Below are positions 54,555-64,000 of a stretch of DNA of 64,000 bases, piece after piece. Origin of the DNA: Auriscalpium vulgare (lineage: Eukaryota; Basidiomycota; Agaricomycetes; Russulales; Auriscalpiaceae); contig JAHBBC010000002.1 in assembly GCA_019915015.1 (NCBI GenBank), positions 930,001 through 994,000 of the forward strand, in the 5' to 3' direction. The stretch's first letter is position 1, and each line of letters begins with the position of its first letter. The notes beneath the pieces were generated by a model, which saw only the letters and a program-made list of their open reading frames with translations, was not told the origin of the DNA and ran no database searches. A program made the translations under genes and the position numbers.

Positions 54555-56716
54555 ATGTCTCCACACGTCGGTAAGGCCATCGGACAAACTCTATCCTTTC
54601 ATGTCTAAGCTGCCACAGCTCTGTTGTCCGTCTATGATAAGACCGGCCTAATCGAGCTCGCGCGCGATCTTTCGCAAGCGGGCGTCCGCCTTCTAGGATC
54701 AGGAGGAACGGCGAAGAAGATCAGGGATGCGGGGATCGCAATCGAGTGTGTCTAGACTTGTGCTGCTCTCCGATCTGTGCTGACCGGTGAGCAGGGACGT
54801 GTCTGATGTCACAAAAGTACCCGAGATGCTGGGCGGACGTGTAAAGACTCTGCACCCAGCCGTGCACGGAGGCATGTCCAGCGATGGCTCCCCTCTGTCG
54901 TCACACACTCACATGCACCACAGGAATCCTCGCGCGAGACATCGAATCCGACCAGCAGGACCTCGCCGCGCACTCCATCGCGCCCATCTCCATCGTCGTC
55001 TGCAACCTCTACCCCTTCACCTCCACGATCGCCCAGCCGGGCTGCACGCTCGCAGATGCGGTCGAGGAGATCGACATTGGTGGCGTTACGCTGCTGCGTG
55101 CGGCCGCGAAGAACCATGCGCGCGTGTCCGTGCTGTCCGACCCCGCCGACTATGCGGACTTCGTGCGCGCGTGGCGGGAGGGCAGCGGCGCGGTCGAGCA
55201 TGCGCTGCGCAGCAAGCTCGCGCTAAAGGCCTTCGAGATGACGGCGCGCTATGACGAGGCGATTGGTGGCTACTTTAGGGAGCAGTATGCGGACGCGGCG
55301 AAGGCGGAAAGCCTTGCGGGCCCCGCGCAGAGGCTGGCGCTGCGCTACGGCGCGAATCCGCATCAGAAGCCGGCGCAGGCGTTTGTGACTGAGGGCGAGC
55401 TTCCTTTCAAAGGTGCGCCTTTCGACGATCTTTTAAGGCTGAGATCAGGCTGACTCGTCCCCTTCAGTGTTGCTGGGTTCCCCAGGGTACATCAACCTCC
55501 TCGATGCGCTCAATTCATATGCCCTGGTCAAAGAGCTTCAGGAAGCGTTGAACTTGCCTGCAGCTGCATCATTCAAACACGTTTCTCCCGCTGGCGCAGC
55601 TGTCGGCTTAGAGCTTAGCGAGACAGAGAAGAAAGTATACGGTGTTGACGACCTGAAAGAACCCCTCACCCCGCTAGCCGCTGCGTACGCCCGCGCTCGA
55701 GGTAGATCGTGGAGCTCTGTGTTCGTTCTTGACGTCTCACGTATTTGTACAGGTGCCGACCGTATGTCCTCCTTCGGGGACTTCATAGCCTTGTCTGCTC
55801 CCTGCGACTTGGCTACCGCCCGGATCGTCTCGCGAGAGGTATCAGACGGTATCATCGCCCCTGGATATTCGCCTGAGGCCCTCGAAGTCCTTGGTAAGAA
55901 AAAAGGCGGCAAGTACTGTGTACTACAGGTACGCCCGGCTCGATACTTTTGCACAATACGGTTCTCACCATCTCGGCAGATCGATCCCTCCTACGTGCCT
56001 CCTGAGGTGGAGACCAGGCAAGTGTATGGCGTGTCCTTACAGCAACGCCGGAACGACGCGAAGATCGACGCCTCGCTCTTCACAAACATCGTCAGCCAGT
56101 CGAAAGAAGTACACCCCTCCTCTCCCCATCGCGATCTCGATCTAACGAGCGTCGTGTTTGCCAGCTGCCTCCTTCCGCGGTCACGGACCTCATCGTCGCG
56201 ACGCTCGCCCTGAAGTTCACTCAGTCCAATAGCGTCGCGTACGCATTCCATGGGTCCATCATCGGTCTCGGCGCAGGGCAGCAGTCGCGCATCCACTGCA
56301 CGCGGCTCGCAGGCTCCAAGGCGGACAACTGGTGGCTGCGGCACCACCCGCGCGTGCTCGCGCTGCCCTTCAAAAAGGGCGTCAAGCGCGCGGACAAGGC
56401 GAACGCGATCGACCTGTTCGTCGGCGGCGAGGTGCTCGAGGGTGGCGAGCGCGCACAGTGGGAGGGGCTTTTCACCGAGGTGCCCGCGCCGCTGACCGTG
56501 GAGGAGCGTGCCGCGCACGCCGCGCAGCTGCAGGGCGTCGCGTGCTCGAGCGACGCGTTCTTCCCGTTCCCGGACAACGTGCACCGCGCGCGGAAGAGCG
56601 GCGTGTCGTATTTGGCGGCGCCATCGGGGAGCGTAATGGATGAGGAGTGTATCAAGGCGGCGGACGAGCATTCGATTGTGTTCGCGCACACATCACTGAG
56701 GCTGTTCCATCACTGA
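54555..56716 (+). CDS. ADE17: bifunctional AICAR transformylase / IMP cyclohydrolase
   Basis: Starts MSPHV, spliced to [20 protein letters not shown]. The IMP cyclohydrolase domain has [38 protein letters not shown] and [18 protein letters not shown]. The transformylase domain has [50 protein letters not shown] (catalytic Lys-His), [33 protein letters not shown] and [20 protein letters not shown]. The enzyme performs the last two steps of IMP synthesis in the cytosol. The C-terminus [14 protein letters not shown] is the usual ending. Eight or so short introns. Yeast has two paralogues (ADE16/ADE17), and the symbol stands for either. Confidence 0.95.
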
Positions 56717-57228
56717 AGAGGAAATAAAAGGAAGCTACAGCTCAAGGAGAGATTTGTACAAGCTTGGATGTATTTTTTGCTGAATAAAAACGAGAAGTGG
56801 ATGGCGGCATCAGTAGGGGTAGAGACGCGAGTGAGTGTCTGGCGAGGCTCACACAAGCTAGCAAGGGTCGACATGCTAACTCGACATATTCGCTCCGCAC
56901 CGTCTATCGGTTGTATGACGCGAAGGAATTGAAGGAGCTCACTCTCGAAAACCCATTGAGGCTGCCGGTGGAAAATGAAGAGCTGGTCACTTCAAGGCGG
57001 TCTGCCGGCCACGGCGTTTGCGGCGCGGATAGCGGCCCTCGGCGCGATGCGCGTGGTAGAGAACGAGGGTTATAAGAACAAGATCTGCGCTGGGTGGCGC
57101 TGTTGAAGGGAAGGCCGAGCAGTGACAGAGTCAGTGAAGGACCATGCAGCTAAATAATAATATGTATACATCGCGAGTTAAACCCCAGATTATGTTGCGC
57201 CGTGATGGACATGTATCGCCACCTGTTA
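56717..57228. other. intergenic with a possible coding relic
   Basis: No supported gene. A plus-strand stretch at about 57000-57110 reads GLPATAFAARIAALGAMRVV and ENEGYKNK before a stop. It looks protein-like but has no start or family match, so it may be a relic. Confidence 0.3.
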
Positions 57229-58436
57229 TCAAGTGCAGGAGCTCGTGCCGATGTAGATGCCTTGATATGGTCCAAGGTGGTCGATGACGTTGCCCGCCAG
57301 CACGTTTGGCACGGACGAAATCGTGCATTGTGCGTCTGTCGCATCGTCGTCACCTGGAACCAAGATCAGATTCTCTTCTCGAGGTCAAGGGCATGACGAT
57401 GACTCACCGGGGCACGCAACCGCATCGTCTTGCCCTAAGAGATGCACCTCCCCGTGCGGGTGCTGGAAGCCGAGGAATCGTCCCGGCAGGATCGGGACGA
57501 CGTCGTCTTCATTGTTGATGTGCGTGAAGTCCGGCACCTTGGCGTCGAAGAACGTCGCCCACGAGCCGTTGCCGACGCGGGGCAAGCCGTACGTGACACC
57601 CTTGATAGTTGTCCCGGAGGGCAGGTTCAGCTTCAAGAAAAGCGAGTCGAGCTCGGCCAGTGCGCCGCCGAGAGAGTGCCCAACCTGCGGAAGATCAATT
57701 TGAGGGATTTGATTGTCAACCGGGAAAGGACGTACGAGGTACACCGAGGTGGAGGAATGCAGTGCGAAGAGCCGCTTCACCTCTGCGAGGATCGCCTGCG
57801 CGGTCTTTGCGTGCTCGCTCGCGAAGCCCGAGTGGATCTGCGCGTCGCTTGGCGCTCCCGGGAACAGGGACGTGCTGGGTGTAACCGTCGCAATGCTCAG
57901 GTCTGTCAGATCCGACTCACTGATGGAGCATCTCAGAAGGGAAGGCAATCAGGGATAGGCAGAGGCTTACAACTCAATGGGGTCGGTGCCCTGGTGCGCG
58001 ACAACGACCGCATTATTGGCGGGCCAATATCCGACGAAGACTATGTTGAACGAGCATCAGTAAACCTGCCTCACAAAATCAAGGACAACGAACAGTATTG
58101 AGTCGCGTCCCCGTCGCCGCCTGTCAGCGTGGGCTGGAACCCGGTAATAGCCTGACAGGCCTCTGTGAATCAAGTCAGCTCTCGGATTCAGCTCACTCTG
58201 ACGGTTCTACACATACGTCCACAATTCCAGCCTTGGATCTTGTTCGGTGCACAGTATGCCGCCCGTGCGAACTGCGTGAACGGGGTGAACGCTGCGAGCT
58301 GCGCGACGGTGAGCGTTGTCACGCCCGCACGCTCAACAACCGTCACGGCCGCCGGCTCCGGTGCGGGGGCGGGGAACGCGACCGCCGCGGTGCTGAGCGT
58401 AGCGACAGTCGCGAGGCGAAGGACCGATGACCACAT
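57229..58436 (-). CDS. secreted class-3 lipase
   Basis: Starts MWSSVLRLATVATLSTAAVA with signal cleavage probably after AVA-FPAPAP. The mature part continues FARAAYCAPNKIQGWNCG, then YFGYWPANNAVVVAHQGT (lid region), IHSGFASEHAKTAQAILAEV, and, across an intron (about 57685-57735), VYLVGHSLGGALAELDSLFL with the nucleophile in GHSLGGA. Catalytic Asp and His are expected in TYGLPRVGNGSWATFFDAKV ... NNEDDVVPILP and HPHGEVHLLG. The end is DHLGPYQGIYIGTSSCT. Class-3 lipases hydrolyse triacylglycerols or related esters outside the cell. A longer frame upstream begins with GTG; ATG 58436 gives a clean signal peptide. Confidence 0.88.
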
Positions 58437-60262
58437 GGCGAGGCAGAGACTGGTGGGGGAGAGAAATCGCACAAGAGCTGTCGACGAACTCTTGCGCTCA
58501 TCGTGAACGTGTTATATACCAAAAAAACACGAGGGTGCCTTCTGACTGTGTGCGGAGGAACTCTGTTGTAGTATCCGGAGATTGGAATGGCTCCCGAGCA
58601 ACTTGAACGCGCTAAAGGATGCGCGGAACGCGGGTCAGCGTGAGATCCATCACTTATGCGACCACGTTCTCCGTCCGGTCGAGATGTTCTGTCTAGCATG
58701 AAGAGATATAAATAAAACTCACCAAAACAACGACCTGAAATGCACGAAGTCACCCGTCCTTCTCCCCCGCATGTTTCATATCACATCATTGATCCCGAAG
58801 CCCCGCGCGGGGCATCGCATCGCGTGCCGCCCGGCACAACCGCATGCCTAGAAGGAAGATAGGGCTGGGTGGTGGTGTGGCCGGACTCCGGAGGCGACCA
58901 TTTCTGCTAGCACGTGTGCGCGCCATCACGAGGTCAGAAATGGCTCCGGGCTCCAACGGGATGGTAAATGAGGCGAGGGCTCAATCACTGCCATCAGGGG
59001 AGAAACCGTGAAGGTCACTGTCGGCCAGGGCAAGAATATGTCGATCCCGCGAGGGCTGTAAGGACGTCAATGATGCTCAGGAGATTTTGCCGCACATACC
59101 TCGGTGGTCGACGCAATGTAATAGAAGAGCGATATCATCGAGCTCAGCACGCGGGGAACTTGAAAGGCCCGTGCGTCGCATGTGTTGACTTGTGATATGG
59201 TGAGCACAGCCACATTAGAGCGTATTTGCGGCGCCCACTTCACTTATACACCGCCGTTCCGGCCGAAGTGCCCGTGGATCTTGTGTTTTGCATCCTTCAA
59301 TGCTACCTGCAGACGATGAAGAGGGAATTCTTATGAGTACATCAAGCCTACGGGGATGCAATATCGCGGCAGCCTTGAATAGGGGAACGGTTGAACGCGA
59401 CGCGCGAGCCAACAGAGTTTGTGGCGACGCGTTTCGGAGGATGGGACATAACAGAGTCCCCACACATCAGGTGGGCAATATCGCCCGACGGTCCGAGTGC
59501 TGGTTCAAACCTCGCTATCCGGACAGAGTTTTACTCACAGTACTGGCATTGCAATCAAAACGATAGTGCAGCATGTGTGAGAAGTTACATACAAAAATAC
59601 AATGAGTAGTAAGTAAAGCAGCTAGTACTGCACGACACACCGCGCGACCCGGTTGGCGAACGACAATGCGGGGGCGGACGCACAACGGCGGAAAGATATT
59701 GAGATGTTGGCGGGAGGATGGATGGAGCCCTAGCGCTCCCGCTGTACATTGGTACGTGAAGCGCGCTCGCGCCGGAGAAGACGCGAGGGTTCAAGGGCGA
59801 GTTGTGATGCATGGAGCGGCCAAACGAGACGCGCGGTGGCGGGCTCGTGTTGTTGTGGCGTTGTCGAGGTGTCGACGGGCACGAAGGGGCGGTGCGAAGG
59901 ACGAGCATGGAGGTCGGAAAGGATATGTATCGCGAAGAGGCGCACCTTGATCTCAAAGGTGCTAGCGCGAGGCGCGAAGCACACGCAATGTGCCGTGGCT
60001 TCACTGAACGGCGGCGAGGCAGGTATGTCGAGAGAATGAGTTATCGGCGGCCGACGGAGGCCGCAACGGGCGACGCTGAGCGGAGGCGGCATCGGGTGTG
60101 GCTGGGAGTAGCGGTGTAGCGATGATGAGTGCGGGGTGCAGACAGGAAAGGACGAGAGAGATGAGCTAGGGGTCATTATATGGGAGAGGAACATGTACAA
60201 TGGCAACACACACAATGGCACCGCTTCGACATCGCAAAATAGGACTACAATAGGTTCACTGC
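58437..60262. other. 1.8-kb intergenic region
   Basis: No gene could be supported on either strand. Frames at 59585-60221 are Arg/Ser/Pro-rich on several frames at once, as expected of non-coding GC-rich DNA. The left part should contain the lipase promoter and the right part the AIM9-like 3' UTR. Confidence 0.5.
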
Positions 60263-62213
60263 CTACTTGTACTCCTCTAACTCCTCTTCATCCATATCAT
60301 CCAAGGGCCAGTTCGCCTCGACCACAGCGTACTGCTCCTCCGTTGTCTCTTCATCGTCCGCACATGCCTTCAAAGTCCTCCGCTTCAGCTCCTGACCGAA
60401 TGCCTTGGCTGCCTCGTAGTGAGTGGCGGGCACCCAGGTCTCCTCCCCGTAGCCAACATGACCCCGCAACAACCTCTTACCCATTTCTGCGTTCGTTAAC
60501 GCCTGATACAGCTTTTCCGCCGCATCAACCTCCTCCACCGTGAACATGACCGGACATGGTGTGCCGTCCGTCACAACACGCTCCCAGTCAACCACCAATT
60601 CTATCAGCGCATACAACAGCTTAATCGTCTCACCCTCCCAAATAGCAGATGCATGAATGAAGATGCGGCGGCAGAAAGAGTTCAACGGGTAGACAAGACC
60701 CTTGTGGTGGATCCTGTTGTGCGTCGCTGTGCTCATGGTGTAATGATAGTGAACAAGACGACGACGGAGGAGCTCCCTCTCCCGATCTTGGTCTTCTTCC
60801 GGCAGCTCGTCGAAACCGTCCGGTAGCTTGGGCTTAATCATCTTCTGGGAGACCTCGTCCTCTTCGTTTTGGATGAACTGGGGCATGCCGGCGTGGAGGA
60901 AGAGGGGCAGGACAGCAGCGTGCTGCCAGTCCAACACGCTAAGGATCTGCAAGGATCCAGAATCTGTCGAGACCCGAATATTGCTGTCGGTGAGGTCGGG
61001 GTGGCGGATGCAGAAAGCACTGAGTGAGGCATCATCTGGCACGAGCGAAGGCGCGAGACGGAGATAGTAGTCGAGGTTCCTGGCGTGATCGGACGGCAGC
61101 TGCTGCTCGTAATTGTAGTATTCCCTCCGGAAGCGTTCGTATGGTGCCCTCGGTGCGCCGAACTGGTTGAGATACTCGAGCTCCTTGTTGGCTCCTACGA
61201 GTAGCACTGATTTGGCGTCTTCATCTATGGTCGGCAATTTGTGGGGAAGGGGTAGAAGAGACAAGAGAAGTGCGACGTACAGGGACCTCGGAAAACGTTC
61301 AGTTGCTCCCTTCGCCCATACCACAGCGGTACCGACACATCAGGTCCTATACAGAATCGCTTCTCGAACGCGATGCTCTCGGCCTGGTCGTCGAGTGGGA
61401 TACCCTCGTTTCCCGACAGCTCCTTCAGGTCACTGGCGTAATAAATGCTGCCGCCAGCGGGAAAAGAAATAGACATCAAAGTGGACTCGACCTTCGCGAG
61501 CTGGTCCATCAACGAGATAATCTCATCTTCTTTGAGATCGGACCATATCTGGCTCAAGTCGTTGCCTTTCGCGTACTCCATCAGAATGTACTCTGTTTCG
61601 GCCTCGTTGTTGGACGTGGAAGAATAGTCGTAGACCTTGGGAATGGGGAGCCCCTTGAGACGAAGGAAGCCCATTGTTGCGACTTCACTGGCGACAGCGT
61701 ACGCCTTGGGAATAAGGAGGGGATAGGGGATTCGAGCAACGAGCTGGAACTTGGTGTCTAGGGTAATGAGAAAGATGCGGTTGAGGCCACCCTCTGCTAG
61801 CTTTCGGAAGTCGATGATCTGCCTAATGTCGCAGTTCATTGCCTTAGCGACGATGCTGAAGAGTCCTGGGATGTTGAAGACGCGCCTGCGCTCTTGGAGG
61901 CGATGAGCGTTGTTGGCACTGCGTCATACTTATTACGAGTCAGACAAATACGAGGCAAGATGCAGGAGACGTACAGAAAACGCCCCGTTGTGTAGTTAAA
62001 GAGTTCGCTCCCTAGGTCCATCATGAGAGACTCTGCTTCTACCATATTGTGGAGTCGACGAGAAGAAAGTCGACTGGCAGTGGTCGTGGTGAGGTTCCTC
62101 GTGGCAGAGGGATTAAGAGACGAGAGTAGGCGGCGAGGATAGAGCAGAGACGAGGAAACTCCAGCTGCAAGGATTCGTAGGTAGGGTGTTTTCGGACACT
62201 GAAGGCGAAACAT
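60263..62213 (-). CDS. AIM9-like mitochondrial protein with APH kinase fold
   Basis: Starts MFRLQCPKTPYLRILAAGVS, followed by many Arg/Ser/Thr (SSLLYPRRLLSSLNPSATRN), a mitochondrial presequence. The kinase-like part begins DFRKLAEGGLNRIFLITLDT, has ARIPYPLLIPKAYAVASEVA and YILMEYAKGNDLSQIWSDL (hinge), then FCIRHPDLTDSNIRVSTDSG, which holds the catalytic H-x-D-x4-N, and LSVLDWQHAAVLPLFLHAGM (metal-binding DW). The C-terminus is helical and ends in an acidic DDMDEEELEEYK. Family members are annotated as phosphotransferases or Aim9 ('altered inheritance of mitochondria'); no substrate is established. Two introns (about 61912-61973 and 61213-61280). Confidence 0.82.
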
Positions 62214-62488
62214 GTTGATATATAGTGGAGAGGAGGGGAAATGATGAAGAGGGACCGGAACGTGCGAAACTAAATGTGAGAAGAGGCTGCATCGAGACAT
62301 CGATCCTCCACGCGTCTTAACACATTTCTACCGAATTCTTGCAGTGATGAACAGGCGACATGGATATAACATTTGGAGTGGGGGCGCGGTTTCAAACAAT
62401 CGAGATATAAGTACATGCACATATCGGAATAGCTAACGGAACAGAACATCTTTGGACCAGCAACGCGGCAGGTCTGGCGTCGCATGGA

Positions 62489-62815
62489 TCAAGCGCCTTG
62501 AACATCTTTAGTAGCCTCCTTCAACGCATCTTCGATCTCTTCCTTGTCAGCACCGTCCCTAATCTCAATCGTTGCCATCACCGACAAAGGAGCGCTGGTC
62601 AGTTCACTTTCTGTGGTGATACTGTGACCGAGGATAGCACGAGCGTCGGCAATGAATCGCGCGCGGGTCAGTGTACTATGTAGTGAGATTGTCAAGAGGT
62701 GATGGACGAGACATACCGTATGTTCGAGCACTCGTTTGTTCAAGCACTCGCCGTGATTCAGCCCGCAAGTGGTGATGAAGTAATATTGTCTGCGCTGAAA
62801 ATAGTTGGCACCCAT
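62489..62815 (-). CDS. small hypothetical protein
   Basis: A 108-codon open frame from MGANYFQRRQYYFITTCGLN to EEIEDALKEATKDVQGA. The C-terminal part (DARAILGHSITTESELTSAP, LSVMATIEIRDGADKEEIE) has protein-like codon use and an amphipathic end. A good intron donor (GGTATGTCTCG at about 62715) and an acceptor-like site nearby suggest that the middle may be spliced, but no choice keeps the frame, so the unspliced frame is given. Not recognised. Confidence 0.35.
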   Translation of the reverse strand: MGANYFQRRQYYFITTCGLNHGECLNKRVLEHTVCLVHHLLTISLHSTLTRARFIADARAILGHSITTESELTSAPLSVMATIEIRDGADKEEIEDALKEATKDVQGA

Positions 62816-63924
62816 CGAGCGGTGCAGTGGAAAGTTGTCTCTCAGTGATTACGACGCGGCGTCAGCCTGAGCTCATGACCTCCGAAGGCGCAAGAGGTTG
62901 CACGCGTCCATGAGGTCGACGTTCACGGGCCCATCTTGAGCTAGTCTTCTGGATTTTGAGCGCAGCATTGGCCATGTTGTCGTGTCATCAATGACCAGGA
63001 AAGCGTGCGTCGGCAAGGTTTGTGTAGGTCAGGAGGATGCTCTCGCGCTGGTCCCCGAAAACGACTGTTGAAGGCCACGAGAAAAAATAAAGCAATCGAG
63101 GGCCCGCGACTGTCGACTAATCGACGATGAGATGGGGCGATAAATCCAGGGAGCCCTGGGTGGCCTGACAACTTGGATCAATACAGTTCAGAGCGGAGAA
63201 TTTCTTAAACAGTGCTGCGGGACGTACAATCATATGCATGCGCAGTCCACACCGAACCATGATCATGAGAAATCAGGCGACTCGTAATCGATTGCTCGAA
63301 GTGCTTTGTAAAGATCACGTCGCCGCCGCAGTTTCGCGGCCAGGAAACAGGGACGAGCACGCGCCCAGAGATCCAAATATCTGCACAGCATGTTGCAACT
63401 GAGCAAACGCGATTATGACCGGGAGCGAGGTGCGCTGCCACGCCACCCCCGCATACCCCAGATTGCATGGGCGTGCGAGTACTACTCGGCACCGGTTCTC
63501 ATCATCAGCCCCACCTAATACCACGAACTTGGATCATGTACGTTTCGTGTGCAGAACCAGACACAAACCGCTTGCAATGGAGCCTTTGAAGGCACCGAGA
63601 AACCTTCCAACACACTTGATAGTGATGGTCATTGGTAACTAGAGTTGAACGAAGACAGATATATGTCGCTGTGGGGTAAGAGCGTGAGTCAATTGTGCGT
63701 GGAGCTTGAGCTAAAACGAGCGCGCTGCGCGGGCGCAACAAACACATATGTCCCGTCACGACTACGCTGTGGTGACAGCCATCATCAAGTGAGCGCTGCT
63801 CTTCGCATAAAGCCCGCGCAGTCGTCCGGAGCCACCAACCACGCATGCCCGTTTTGCCCCCACTCACCTGCGACACTCTTCGTCTCGCCCCCAACTCCCA
63901 ACAGCGAGCATCGTGACGATCCAA
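62816..63924. other. intergenic, no gene seen
   Basis: Several medium frames exist on both strands without motifs or consistent introns. The CT-rich block at about 63850-63910 precedes the last start codon and looks like a promoter. Confidence 0.45.
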
Positions 63925-64000
63925 ATGCCATCTGTCCACCCCAGGGCCTCGCGAGGCCCGCGCCGCCGCGTCTCCTTCGTTGCGTCGCTGAAGTTCTTCC
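63925..64000 (+). CDS. start of an unknown gene cut by the window edge
   Basis: An ATG after a CT-rich stretch opens MPSVHPRASRGPRRRVSFVA and runs to the edge without a stop. The Arg-rich start could be a cytosolic tail or targeting sequence. Too short to assign. Confidence 0.4.
   Translation, partial: MPSVHPRASRGPRRRVSFVASLKFF

Overview
The window looks like nuclear DNA of a filamentous basidiomycete, most likely an Agaricomycete (polypore-type). Coding regions are split by many short introns (about 45-75 bp, GT-AG with one GC-AG), base composition is GC-rich, and several genes belong to families I know only or mainly from Agaricomycetes: a TET/JBP-like dioxygenase, DUF6698-like proteins, a zinc-knuckle family and a Plavaka-type transposase. 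No bacterial, phage or viral features, rRNA or CRISPR arrays were seen. Gene models were assembled by eye from splice sites and protein family recognition, so exon borders are approximate unless a junction is stated.

Layout. 1-8.9 kb: the 5' end of a probable Spt20 homologue, a broken very-long-chain 3-ketoacyl-CoA reductase fragment beside two telomere-type TTAGGG units, a GRAM-TBC-EF-hand Rab GTPase-activating protein, a single-span membrane protein and a zinc-knuckle protein. 9-11.4 kb: gene-poor, with fragments of a flavin reductase, a monocarboxylate transporter, a tRNA-like promoter box and a TBC exon. 11.8-18.6 kb: an MFS drug/H+ antiporter, a C2-domain gene with a replaced tail, and a DUF6698-like gene. 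19-31.7 kb: an accessory island holding a TET/JBP-like DNA dioxygenase, two large lineage-restricted genes of unknown function, a hairpin-bearing MITE-like element and a seemingly intact Plavaka (CACTA-type) transposase gene. 32.1-34.1 kb: repeat copies and the intact flavin reductase from which some fragments derive.

34.3-42.7 kb is a conserved block: CSE1/exportin-2 and an O-fucosyltransferase-like type II membrane protein in head-to-head arrangement, a coiled-coil protein, and a complete WDR5/Swd3 COMPASS subunit. 42.5-51.9 kb contains a tandem duplication (5' end of SWD3, an F-box gene and its downstream region). In the second F-box copy the last intron carries a 4.8-kb insertion with terminal inverted repeats and a captured CDC20/Cdh1-type WD40 exon. 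51.9-62.8 kb is again housekeeping: ZIM17, GRX5, an HSD10-like short-chain dehydrogenase, ADE16/17 (ATIC), a secreted class-3 lipase and an AIM9-like mitochondrial APH-fold protein. ZIM17, GRX5 and AIM9 all point to mitochondria, and their proximity is probably chance conservation.

The most unusual items are the TIR insertion in an intron whose paralogue supplies the empty site, the paired palindromic hairpins shared by the MITE and the Plavaka 5' flank, and the TET-like gene next to unknown genes and a transposase.
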